A DNA stretch of 64,000 nt, from positions 124,001-188,000 of the forward strand of contig JAKTNV010000079.1 of assembly GCA_022747635.1 (NCBI GenBank), in the 5' to 3' direction. Numbering within the stretch: position 1 is the first letter of the stretch; every line of letters begins with the position of its first letter. The position numbers were made by a program, and so were the translations under genes. Shown here one piece after another: positions 24,701-35,736 of this stretch. Under the pieces are notes generated by a model. The model searched no databases. It had not been told where the DNA came from and was given only the letters and a program-made list of their open reading frames with translations. Source of the DNA: Hetaerina americana (lineage: Eukaryota; Arthropoda; Insecta; Odonata; Calopterygidae).

Positions 24701-27700
24701 AAGTTTGCAGAGGAAGGGTGAAATTGATGCGCTATACAAGAAGATTAAAACACTATCGGGAGTTAAAAAGGGAAGATCTGTGTTAACAGTTAGGGATAAG
24801 TGGGGTGAGATAATCGTTTAAAGAAAATATTAAAGACAGATGTAAGGAATATATTGAAGAACTGTATGGTAAAGAACATAGGCCAGCAAGTTTAGACATG
24901 GAAAGAGAACATGACATGGATGAAGATAGTTAGGTCCAGGTGTACTCGACCATGAGATAGAGGCCAATAAGGCAGATGGAATCAAATAAGGCCATTGTGG
25001 TAGACAACATTCCTGCAGAACTACTAGATGGTTTAGGAAAATGTGGCAGGAAGAGTCTATATGTACTGATTTGTAGTATCTTTGAGAGAGGAATGTGGCC
25101 GGAAGACTTCGTGAGATCAGTGTTAGTTCCTATTCTGAAAAAGGTAAATGCTATATCATGTAAGGACTAGAGAACATTAAGTTTGATGTCACATGCAGCT
25201 GAAGTTGTTCTCAGGATTATCAACAAAAGGATAGAGAGTAGGGCAAATGATTACTTAGGGGATAATCAGTTTGGGTTTAGGAAGGGGAGAGGCACACACA
25301 CTATATCATTTCATATGTTTTATTTTATAAACATGTCCTATATTATCATTAAAAAATTCAGACAAATTGGAATAATTTTTCTCAGTTAGAAATATTTTGT
25401 TTGTCTTTTAAACTGTGTTATATCTCTTATGACATTGTATTTCTGTGGTAATTTATCAAAGATATTGATTGATTGGTTTAAAAAATATTTACTAGTAAAA
25501 TAATGCTTGGATGAAATAAAATCACTCTAATACCTATCTATGTTTCATAGTGTACTGATCCCCTAAGCATTTTGGATGGAATTAAAGAATGGAGGATGCA
25601 TACAGAGCTAAAGAATGAGTCATTGCAATGCAGTATGGGGTTTAAGGATTATTGTGTCATGTTAATCAGGCCATAAAAGCACAATAGTATATAGTGTCAG
25701 GGTCCATCACAAACCTACCCTAAGCTAGTAGACAATTACAAATAATAATGATAATTCCCTAACAATTTTATTTTAGCTCCGGCTAGACTTCAGGAACTTT
25801 AACCTGCAGGGTCCAGATGCTAATGGCAACTGTGTTAATGATTTTTTCCAAGTATCTGGAGCAGCTTCACCAATACCAAGAATTTGTGGAACTAATACTG
25901 GAGAGCATAGTGAGTAGCTCAGGCCTAAAAGGCCTAGCACCTTTAATGCCATATTTGGATTCTTTCTACACAAGAAAAAAGAAACTGAACCACTATTACC
26001 CATGAATTGCTTGTTTACAGACATTGAAAGAGCACCCAAATAGGAAATTTAATGTCAAATAATAGTGACAATTGAATACTATATGATGACTATTATGCAT
26101 GCATTTAATAAATATTCAAAATGGAGTATTCAAAACTTTATATTCCACCCAGAAATATTACCAAATTAAATCATATAATTATAAAGTATGATGTACTCAT
26201 ATAAGTATGTACCATATTTCTGCCCCCCCCCCAAAAAGCAGTACCTATATAAGTTTCAGATCTATTAAAGAATTGGTCTAAAAATGCCAGCTCAAACTGT
26301 ACAACGCAAAGTAAAATAATTACTAAATATGAAAGGTAAAATATAGTTATAATTGATATATAATTATTAATAAACTTTACAGAATGTCCTTGTAGTTGTG
26401 CAATAATTCTTCATGTCATTTGAAAATCTACTTAAAATATTTTATGAGATATGTCCAAGTTTCCAACATAGAAAATATCATTTAATTGCCCATTCTAATG
26501 CTCTTGATAATATTCCACCCGACTATTAATGGTGGAAGTAATTAAAATTGTCATTAAATCAAATTTTTTGAGACCAAAAAAATGTCTCTAATTCTTAATA
26601 AATGAAAAAGAAACACTTTGTTCCAATCCACCGCTTTATTACAGGTACGACTAGTTTCGACGCTACGGCGTCATCCTCAGGTACCAAGTTTAAAGTCACA
26701 ATCATTGTATATATACCCTCTTCTGGAAAGGGTGGGGGAGTTGTGGGAAGAGGGGGCGGGGAGGGGAGTACGGGGGTAGGTACGAAAGAATGTGGGAGAG
26801 GGTAGGAAACGCCAGGAAAAGCGTTAGTGAGTGTAGAGATTAGAGGGAGAGTAGGATTGGAAGGTGGGTTAAGAAAGGGGAAAATTTCATTGGTCGGTAT
26901 AATTTGAGTCAATGGCTAATGGGGATAAAGGTATGGGTTAGGAGTCAATGGGAGTTAGGGGGAAGGGGTTAGAGGTTCTGTTTTTCTGTTATTGCTAGGG
27001 AGGCTTCCAGGAGAGGTGATACGTTTTCAAACAGAATGTCATTGAGTAAAGGATGTTTCTTCATTGTTCTCCGGATCTCCAACTCTTCCTTCTTGTCCAT
27101 CCTCCTCCCTTTTTCTTCACAATGTAGAATTTTGGGGATGAAATCACTGGTGTGATTTTCCTCCCACAGGTGTTTGGCAAAGTGGGATTGGGCTAGGTTA
27201 CACTTCTTGTAGCACCTCTTGTGTTCCTCCGCTCTTGTCCGCACCGCTCGACCACTCTGCCCGATGTACCTCGCACTGCAATCCCCGCAAAACATTTCAT
27301 ATATCCCACTATTTTCCAGTGGCTCAACTTTATCTTTAGTTTTATTTATGAACATTTTTATATTTTGTTTGTTATAGAAAGCATTTCTGAATTTGTCTTT
27401 CGGGAACAATTTGCTAATTTTTTCGGACGGGACACCATAATAGGGCAATTTTACCCACTGTTTGAAAACGTATCACCTCTCCTGGAAGCCTCCCTAGCAA
27501 TAACAGAAAAACAGAACCTCTAACCCCTTCCCCCTAACTCCCATTGACTCCTAACCCGTACCTTTATCCCCATTAGCCATTGACTCAAATTATACCGACC
27601 AATGAAATTTTCCCCTTTCTTAACCCACCTTCCAATCCCCCCCACTCACTAACGCTTTTCCTGGCGTTTCCTACCCTCTCCCACATTCTTTCGTACCTAC

Positions 27701-30700
27701 CCCCGTACTCCCCTCCCTGCCCCCTCTTCCCAACTCCCCCACCCTTTCCAGAAGAGGGTATATATACAATGATTGTGACTTTAAACTTTGTACCTGAGGA
27801 TGACACCGTAGCGTCGAAACTAGTCTTACCTGTCATAAAGTGGTGGATTGGAACAAAGTGCTTCTTTTTCATTTATTAAAATGAACTTCCACAAAGTTGA
27901 GGCTGAAACTATTGAACTCTCTAATTCTTGTTGGTTTTCAGTTTTAATTGCTGTAACCTTTTATATTATATAAATATATAATAAACATAATAATCAAATC
28001 ATAAACATAATCTAAGACCTTTAAATAATTTTATCCAACATGCATCATTATAAATTAATATTTGAAACTATGTGTACAATAAGGATTTGCTGAAAGTGCA
28101 AACCTGTACATGTTCAAATTTGCTTTCCCAGCCATGTTTTTTCTGCCTGAGTAAACCTTATGTGTGGGTTTTTAATTATGTTTTATTGATTGTGTTTTTT
28201 ATGATTGATTGATAATATTCTTAAATGGGAAATGCTAAATAAAATATAACACATTTTTTAAAATCATACAATAAGCAAAAGTAACATAATTGCTTCATGG
28301 CTGTCAAATTAAAGTGGAAACTTTTACCTGGTAGGAAACCCATACGCATTGGTTAGCCCTAGATTACAAATTAAGATTCAACCAAAGTATTCATCCTTTC
28401 ATGCTGTGGTAGACTTTCTTTTTAAGTCAGTTTATTGTGTGGTATGCTAGACATCAGAGTATCAAATCGCTAAATATGTGCTATGGCCTTATTTAATTCC
28501 TTTAGAATCGCTAATATTCATCCTAAAAATAATGGGGTATTCCAGCAAGTAGAATGATTTTCTTTAATTTGTTTATAATATAATAAAGAAGAGTAAGAAG
28601 TAGAGGCATGACCTTTATACTGGGAATTTATTTATGTACACTAAATATTGAAACTCATGTGGGAAAAATTACCTCGAAATATACATAATGCAAAGCACAA
28701 AAATGATATGCACCTATCTGTACTATGTAATTATATTTCTTTGATCTTGTATAGTGTACATTGACTTCCCTGCTGGCACCAACCCGATCACCTTATCAAT
28801 AACAGCAAATAATCTAATAACAGCTGGCCGGACCTGGAGTATAAAAGCAACACAAATAACATGTGACAGTCCATTAAGAGGTAAGACTTTTATATGCTCA
28901 TTAATACAAATTGCAATGGAGTGCAAGCAAACAAATAATAGTAGACATCAATTCAGAAATTTTAACTGCAATGTCATAAAGAAGTGCAAAGTTAGAAAAA
29001 AGATAAGAGGGGAACAAATAGATATTTTATTCATCTCATAATAACCAGAGGAAAGAACACAGAAAGTCTAGGAAAAAACAATCAGCAGTGTAATTGCTAT
29101 TTAACCGATACATATACAATTAATCTGACATAAATAATGTTTCTTTTGTCAATTCTTCATCTTGAAAATAGAGCTGAATTACATTTATGTTTCTCAATAT
29201 GTAGCTCCACCAGGATGCCTCATGTACTTCACAAGCACAACTGGACAAATCAAGAGCTTCAACTACGCTGCAACAGCAAATACAGCAGCTGGAGTTAGTG
29301 AGTTATTACCTCTCTCTCTTAACTAATTAGCTTTTTTCCAACAGGAGTTTATTGTTGTAAGATCCTGCAATAACATAATCAACTTGAATATATTTCATGA
29401 ATTTGAGAGGAATGTAAATATGAGTAAGTAGACATTGATCAAGTCTTACAAGTAATATCATTGCCCTCTACATAACTGATTATTTAAAACAAATTTTTAG
29501 GTTGCATTTCCTCTTTCACTTCTTTCTCTTGTTGAATGCCTGTGTAGCATTAACCTCTAGAATACTCTTGAATTTAATAATTTTGACCAAGAGAGAAATG
29601 TACAACAAGATGATACAGAATGTGCTATAGCATGATAGAGAAGATCTGGATTTTGAATACCAGATTTCTATAGCACTGATTTCATTTGTGTATCAAATGA
29701 TAGAGAGCTGATGTGTGTTCTGTACATAATGAAGCCACTGATTCAAAGAGGTATTCTCTTAGTCTAAATGAAAGGATTTGATTTAGATACAGCTATCCTT
29801 GGTCAGTTGTTCAGAAAAACATTACTGATTGAAAACAAAAAGGACCAGCTCCAAAATCCAGGGTATTATTGTTGGCCATATGTTCATAAAGGGATTAACA
29901 GAACACAAAAAAAGGGCCAGCTTGAAAAATGAAGGGTATCTGCCAAAGAACAAAGCTAGCTACAAAATCCTTGGCAAGGCATTCAAATAAACCTTTAACA
30001 ACTGGAAAAAAAGGCTGGCTCCAAAAATAGCAGGTAGCCACAAACAAACATGGCCATCAGCCAAAAGTTAATTTCAGCAGTCAAAAACAAATTTTATGGT
30101 TGTCAAAAAGGAATTGATCAAAAATCCAAGACAATCTGCTGAAAAACAGGTTTAGCGACAAAAATGTACAGTACACAGCACTACATCATGATGCAGAAAT
30201 CTCTGTATAAATAGTGCCAAAATCAACCAGGATTTTGCATACCTTTATATCTTTCTCTTTATATTATGGGGATCATGATAGTGCAGTGACTAAGGTAATG
30301 GCTTCCCACCCCATGGACTCACGTTCAAATCCAAGGGGCGGGCGGCTGAATTTTTCGGTGCTGCCCTGATCTCTACTTGGGGATCTCTATGGAGAGCCCT
30401 TAATTGATTATGTCGTCTGTCGGATGGGACGTTAAAGTGTGGACCCCTTGGTACCTTTCATTAAGAGGAGGCTAATGCAGATACTGAGTTTCTCTCCACT
30501 TTTCCTTCATTCGCAGAATCTTCTACCCCCACTAAATTACCCATCCATCCCTTCTGGGGCAAATGACCTTCGCTGTCAGTCACCTCCTCTAATAACTACT
30601 GCTACTATTTTGTATCATTTTTCTCCAAGTAGAGAGAGGTTGCAGAATTAAATTCTGAAGTAGTTGTCACAAAATAGTTGTGGTAATAATAATAGTGAAG

Positions 30701-33220
30701 GTAATATATTATTATGAGACAAAATATTTTTTTTCTTTCTAGCATTGGCAGGTACTCGCGAGATGACCAACTTAAATTATGGTGTTTGTGTGCAGATGGC
30801 AGCTGGCTACTGTAGTATAACATGGAGTCAGAACCCCTCAGATCCATATTCCTTCACTGTTACTGGGGATACAGATGGTCTTGATACAACAATACTTGGT
30901 AAGAAATATTCTCTCAATAAAAGAAAATTGTAAATAGTTGTCCTCAAGGAGCTCAGATCAAGAGTTTATGAATTGATAAGAACCTATCAACTAGTGGGTA
31001 TGACACTATCTTAAGCAGATTGAATTATCAGGCTGTTGGTGTTATTCTTTCAATAATATGCTTTTGATTAATTTCTCAACTTAACTTATCTTGGTGACTT
31101 CAATGTTTCAGGCTCAATTTTGTCATGGTCACTATATGAGTAAAACTTTATATATTTCCACCGTACATTTATTATGGTACCATCAGTGTTGATGCATTGG
31201 TGGCATTACCTGATGGTAAATACTGAGAGAATAGAGAAGAAGTAGCCTATATTTCAAAACCGGAAGTACCATAGTGAATTTATTGTGAATAGACACAACA
31301 TTTTACTTGTTCAGTGGCCAAATAATCTTGTACCTGTTTTTACTGCAATGGATTCAACAATCTCAATCCTGTTTGTAAGTGCTAATGAGAAAGGGGATAC
31401 TTGGAAATCAATAAATAATTTAGCTGAGGGAGACATGCTTGTATATATACCTTTTGAGACTCATAGAAAATATTAAGGTCCCATCTGAAATCTGCCATAC
31501 AACTATTTTAGAAAATGTCTAGTCTAGATATCCTTTTTAGATAGGAGTGGAAATAATTTACTATTTTCCTATCCATCTTATGACTTACTTTGATATGCTG
31601 ATTGCTGTAAGAGGAACTCATTTTTGTCCAATCATATTTTTTTGAAAATTAAAAGCAGACAATAGAAATACTTACGCAAAATATCCAAGAGCTTTAATAG
31701 GGCCAATATATACATTAATAGGTATGGAATAATGGCTGGAGAGGTTGATGGGGTGGTGGAGGGAGAACGTAAGATTTTGGGAGATTTCTTATCTACTGGC
31801 ATAGAGCAGCCTTGCGAGTTGATTCAGAAGTCTCGGAAATACAATTTTCCTGTTGGAATGGTAACGCAGGAAGCTAACAAAAGCGAAATATATGTTTTGT
31901 CAAATTGCAACTTAATATTTACAATTAAAGCTACTTTTTCTTACACAGGAACTGCTGCTGCTGCAGTATCTGGAGCAGCTTGCAATACTGATTTTATTGT
32001 AATACCTCGCCCTTCACAAAATGGATTACTTTTAAGCACAGATCGATTTTGTGGAAATGCATTGGTTCCTACAACAAGTAAGTACTAAGGCCAATTTTAC
32101 AAAGGAAGGGGTAACAAAATGTCCTCCTAGTCAATTCAATGATAAATTATCTAATATTCCAAAGTGGGTGTGTTAATGATGTAAAGGGGATTTAACACCT
32201 CATTGTCATTCAAAAAAGTCATAAAGAATATAATCACAGACCCACTTTCTGGGTGAGTACTTCCGTTACACATAGCAGTCCTAATTTGAAGGCTTATTTT
32301 TAAGGGATTTTAAATCAGGAATTCCAAGCAACAGTCTATTCAGAACGGCAAAAATACTTTTGTTTCTGGTTCCTTCTGTCATTGGAATGGAATTCAACCC
32401 TTCATTAACAAAATAACTTTTACTTTTTACAGTAAAGGAAATACATATTGAAAATACAGATGTGTTGATAGTTGCACATTTAGAGCTCAAATTACTTCCA
32501 ACACAAACTACATAAATGAACCAAGAGTTATTTTAAATAAAGTACAACTTCTCTTCATAATGTCTCAACAGTAAAATAACAAAATAAATATTTTTTTAAC
32601 CGAATGAATTTGAAACATCATTTCCCCCTTATTTAAATATAAAACTTGGAAAGTATTAATTATTTACCTCACAAATGAAGTAACTTTACTTAACACCAGT
32701 TTCACTCTTAAGGCCTCTTCTATTTTCATTTCAATTCGAATAAACCACGAGACATCATGAAGCCAACACCTATTCTATCCTGCAGTTTCATGAAGGTGTT
32801 CTTCTTCTGGGTTTCTCTGAGCAAGTTAATATTATTGGCAATAACTTCCCATTTAAGAGCAAAGGTCAAAGGATTGCCAAGGATTTCAATTTAAGAATCT
32901 AAACCCAGAGTAAGGCCACATTTCAAAATCTATTTCAACTGGTGCAGGTTTTAAGAAATTAAAACAGTGAGGTAAACCCTGAAAGCATTGTAATCAGTGT
33001 GATTTTAATATAAAAATGAATACAATAGAGGAATTGAGGTCAAGCCTACTTCATCCTATCACTTGCTAGCTTTTAACAGAATTTCATTTTTTCAGCATCT
33101 TCCAAACCATTTGTTCTGACTGTTGTGACTAATGGCGATGAATTGGCAGTTGCGCCAAACCCACCAGACTCTGGAAATCGAGGATTTTGTCTCAACTTCC
33201 GACAAATGGTCTGCGCATAG
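18759..33220 (+). CDS. Secreted clip-like/CUB-domain protein, 9 coding exons
   Basis: Exons: 18759-18960, 19554-19706, 22529-22659, 25777-25909, 28755-28880, 29205-29297, 30743-30898, 31949-32077, 33096-33220. All junctions are GT-AG with frame maintained; 415 aa. Residues 1-17 form a signal peptide (MKGVVLIFIFLGTAATA). Residues 38-65 hold five N-glycosylation sequons (N38, N41, N50, N55, N63). Cysteines 82, 92, 98, 109, 116 and 117 form a clip-like module ending in GVCC. The first CUB-like domain starts at C123 with CGTTSNFNC and FTNPGYPGSY and runs to about C243 (ITCDSP). A second CUB-like region spans about 253-414, ending LNFRQMVCA. The protein should be extracellular. Arthropods have a family of such CUB proteins of unclear function, and no protease domain is present. 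Introns hold RTE, Penelope and SINE insertions. PolyA signal AATAAA at 33307. Confidence 0.9.
19707..22528. other. CUB-gene intron 2, no insertion recognised
   Basis: 2.8 kb of AT-rich intron. Visible local structures are an imperfect hairpin at about 20238-20294 (GCATGCATAC near one end, ATGCATGC at the other) and three tandem copies of a roughly 17-bp AT-rich unit at about 22218-22270. No coding segment is framed by splice sites here. Confidence 0.5.
22218..22270. repeat. Short tandem repeat, about 3 copies of a 17-bp unit
   Basis: The unit AAAAATATGTAAATAAT recurs three times in succession in CUB-gene intron 2. It is a minor AT-rich minisatellite with no evident function. Confidence 0.6.
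23520..23995 (-). mobile_element. LINE C-terminal remnant, probably RTE-like
   Basis: Pyrimidine-rich on the plus strand. The minus strand in shifting frames suggests the post-RT region of the RTE-like family (GP.GC.TW-type motif, then a W.RRMEKV-type stretch). It abuts the oppositely oriented RTE copy at 24035, so the two are head-to-head rather than one element. Very degraded. Confidence 0.4.
24035..25320 (+). mobile_element. RTE-like non-LTR retrotransposon, endonuclease to mid-RT
   Basis: The plus-strand frame at 24052-24492 reads as the C-terminal half of an AP-like endonuclease: GDYGLGTTNDRGEKAVQFCR, then [20 protein letters not shown] with the D of the catalytic D-x-I/V-L motif, then SDHSLVAMK, the conserved SDH. 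A basic linker follows. RT begins at about 24976 ([30 protein letters not shown]) and runs to [12 protein letters not shown] at about 25290, where the copy is broken. Stops interrupt the linker and RT. The catalytic RT box is absent. It lies in CUB-gene intron 3. A possible 3' tail of the same family lies at 25550-25760, after unrelated AT-rich DNA. Confidence 0.85.
25550..25760 (+). mobile_element. Possible RTE-like 3' tail
   Basis: The stretch ending GGTCCATCACAAACCTACCC, followed by an AATAATAATGATAA run, resembles the end of the RTE copy at 39600-39705 (TGCCCATCCAAAACCTACC). It would be the 3' terminus of the copy at 24035 with the middle lost or replaced. Confidence 0.35.
26644..26685 (-). 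ncRNA. Hammerhead-ribozyme-like motif, left Penelope arm
   Basis: On the minus strand the 42 nt fold as a type I hammerhead. Helix I pairs GGTAC with GTACC. The core CTGAGGA is followed by one extra T, helix II is GACGC/GCGTC with loop CGTA, then GAAA. Helix III is the minimal palindrome ACTAGT and the cleavage triplet is GTC. All catalytic-core positions fit the CUGANGA...GAAA consensus apart from the extra base before helix II. Hammerheads are described in Penelope-like retroelements. Confidence 0.7.
26969..27457 (-). CDS. Penelope-like GIY-YIG endonuclease domain (5'-truncated ORF)
   Basis: An uninterrupted minus-strand frame of about 160 codons begins in the RT-endonuclease linker (WVKLPYYGVPSEKIS) at the arm junction and ends at the stop in the left arm. 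The GIY (residues 48-50 counted from PYYGV-1) and YIG (61-63) motifs are present, with the Penelope-type CGDC between them and QSGR..R..EH after. This domain nicks target DNA for retrotransposition. No start codon or RT precedes it, so it is a domain remnant rather than a host gene. The lack of any stop suggests a young insertion. Confidence 0.88.
   Translation of the reverse strand, partial: WVKLPYYGVPSEKISKLFPKDKFRNAFYNKQNIKMFINKTKDKVEPLENSGIYEMFCGDCSARYIGQSGRAVRTRAEEHKRCYKKCNLAQSHFAKHLWEENHTSDFIPKILHCEEKGRRMDKKEELEIRRTMKKHPLLNDILFENVSPLLEASLAITEKQNL
27789..27830 (+). ncRNA. Degenerate hammerhead-like motif, right Penelope arm
   Basis: The right-arm counterpart keeps CTGAGGA, GAAA and ACTAGTC, but helix I has two mismatches (TGTAC against TTACC) and helix II one (GACAC/GCGTC). 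It is expected to be weak or inactive compared with the left-arm copy. Confidence 0.6.
29790..30160 (+). repeat. Degenerate tandem repeat in CUB-gene intron 6
   Basis: A motif of the form AAAAAGG-CCAGCT-C-AAAAT-CAGGGTA recurs at least three times at irregular spacing of about 80-120 bp (near 29838, 29910 and 30005), with weaker copies after. The array ends before the SINE at 30265. No function is evident. Confidence 0.5.
30265..30612 (+). mobile_element. tRNA-derived SINE with (TAC)n-type tail
   Basis: A box-A-like TAGTGCAGTGACTAAGG is followed about 35 bp later by the box-B-like CGTTCAAATCC, then a non-tRNA body and a tail of TAATAACTACTGCTACTA. The interrupted repeat at 38165-39925 shares the same parts in the same order (GATCTCTACTTGGGGATC against TCTCTTTGGGGTGC; CTACTTCTACTAC tail). 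RNA polymerase III promoters are typical of such elements. Confidence 0.7.
30899..31948. other. CUB-gene intron 7, nothing recognised
   Basis: About 1 kb of AT-rich intron. The frames at 31285-31476 and 31732-31948 have no splice logic of their own; the second simply runs through the true acceptor before exon 8. Confidence 0.6.
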
Positions 33221-33306
33221 CCAATAATGAAATGTGGATGCACCTAAAATTCATTCTGTGATACAATATTTTATAAGACTAAGATCCGATATATCATGAA
33301 AATGGT

Positions 33307-33312
33307 AAATAA
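33307..33312 (+). terminator. PolyA signal of the CUB gene
   Basis: AATAAA lies 86 bp after the stop codon at 33218-33220. It is the first canonical signal in the 3' untranslated region, on the side facing the convergent PTGES2 gene. Confidence 0.65.
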
Positions 33313-33679
33313 AAGAAATTATTAAAAAATACTGCCTTTAATTATGTACATCAACTTCGAACAACTCCTTCTTATGGACAAAATGACAATTAAACATGAC
33401 ATATTTACAGAAATAAATTCGTTACTCCATTAACAAAAATGAAAATTACAAATACCATTTTAACCAAGGCTGGTTTCATCACAAAAAAGTTATTTCTAAA
33501 ACATATGTAATTATCACAAAAATTAAGAGCTTGAGGTTATGGAAACTACATAAAAATGCTGATTATTTTACGTTGACCAAAACTTGTATTAAATAAATGT
33601 AATATTTTCATTTGTAGAGATGTTTCTGTATAAAATATACTACCCATCACTGAGAAGCAAAACCAACACTGACTAAACT

Positions 33680-33685
33680 TTTAAT
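33680..33685 (-). terminator. Possible polyA signal of PTGES2 (ATTAAA)
   Basis: On the minus strand ATTAAA occurs about 34 nt after the PTGES2 stop codon. It is the common variant of the polyadenylation hexamer. A very short 3' untranslated region is implied; other AT-rich sites further on are possible. Confidence 0.35.
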
Positions 33686-33718
33686 GACTACAAAATGTTA
33701 AGTTTTTGTAAACTGGCA

Positions 33719-35594
<1,876 letters not shown>

Positions 35595-35736
35595 TATGCT
35601 TCACAATTGTTTATGAGCAATTTTCTCCTTCGCCTCTTTAGTATCTCTTTTGTTTCCTTGGACGAGGTCTTTCGAAAATTAGATGAATTGATGTTCAGGA
35701 ATTTTGAGTGTTTCATATGTTGAATTTAGGATAGTT
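35595..35736. promoter_or_regulatory. Shared head-to-head promoter region of PTGES2 and VARS2
   Basis: Only 142 bp separates the two divergent start codons, so 5' leaders and core promoters of both genes must fall in or overlap this interval. I see no TATA box, which is usual for housekeeping bidirectional promoters. Both products are predicted to act in or near mitochondria. Confidence 0.6.

Larger units (their letters stand above)
26597..27917. mobile_element. Palindromic Penelope-like element with GIY-YIG endonuclease
   Basis: Two long arms are inverted copies of the same 3' end: 26595-27034 on the minus strand and 27458-27879 on the plus strand. They are nearly identical apart from a short deletion in the right arm and scattered substitutions. 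Each arm holds the last codons of the ORF (ENVSPLLEASLAITEKQNL), the 3' untranslated region and a hammerhead-like motif near its outer end. The unpaired centre carries the rest of the endonuclease ORF. A 12-bp direct repeat TCTCTAATTCTT (26585-26596 and 27918-27929) is a plausible target duplication; 38 bp between the right arm and that repeat has no left counterpart. The reverse transcriptase is missing. Penelope-like elements are known for GIY-YIG endonucleases and inverted terminal copies. It sits in intron 4 of the CUB gene. Confidence 0.88.

Noticed and set aside
26969..27448. A host GIY-YIG nuclease or homing endonuclease gene
   Set aside because: The CGDC and QSGR context is Penelope-type, there is no start codon, and the ORF lies in a palindromic retroelement in an intron on the opposite strand.
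27789..27830. Active hammerhead in the right Penelope arm
   Set aside because: Two mismatches in helix I and one in helix II make it a decayed copy; reported only as degenerate.
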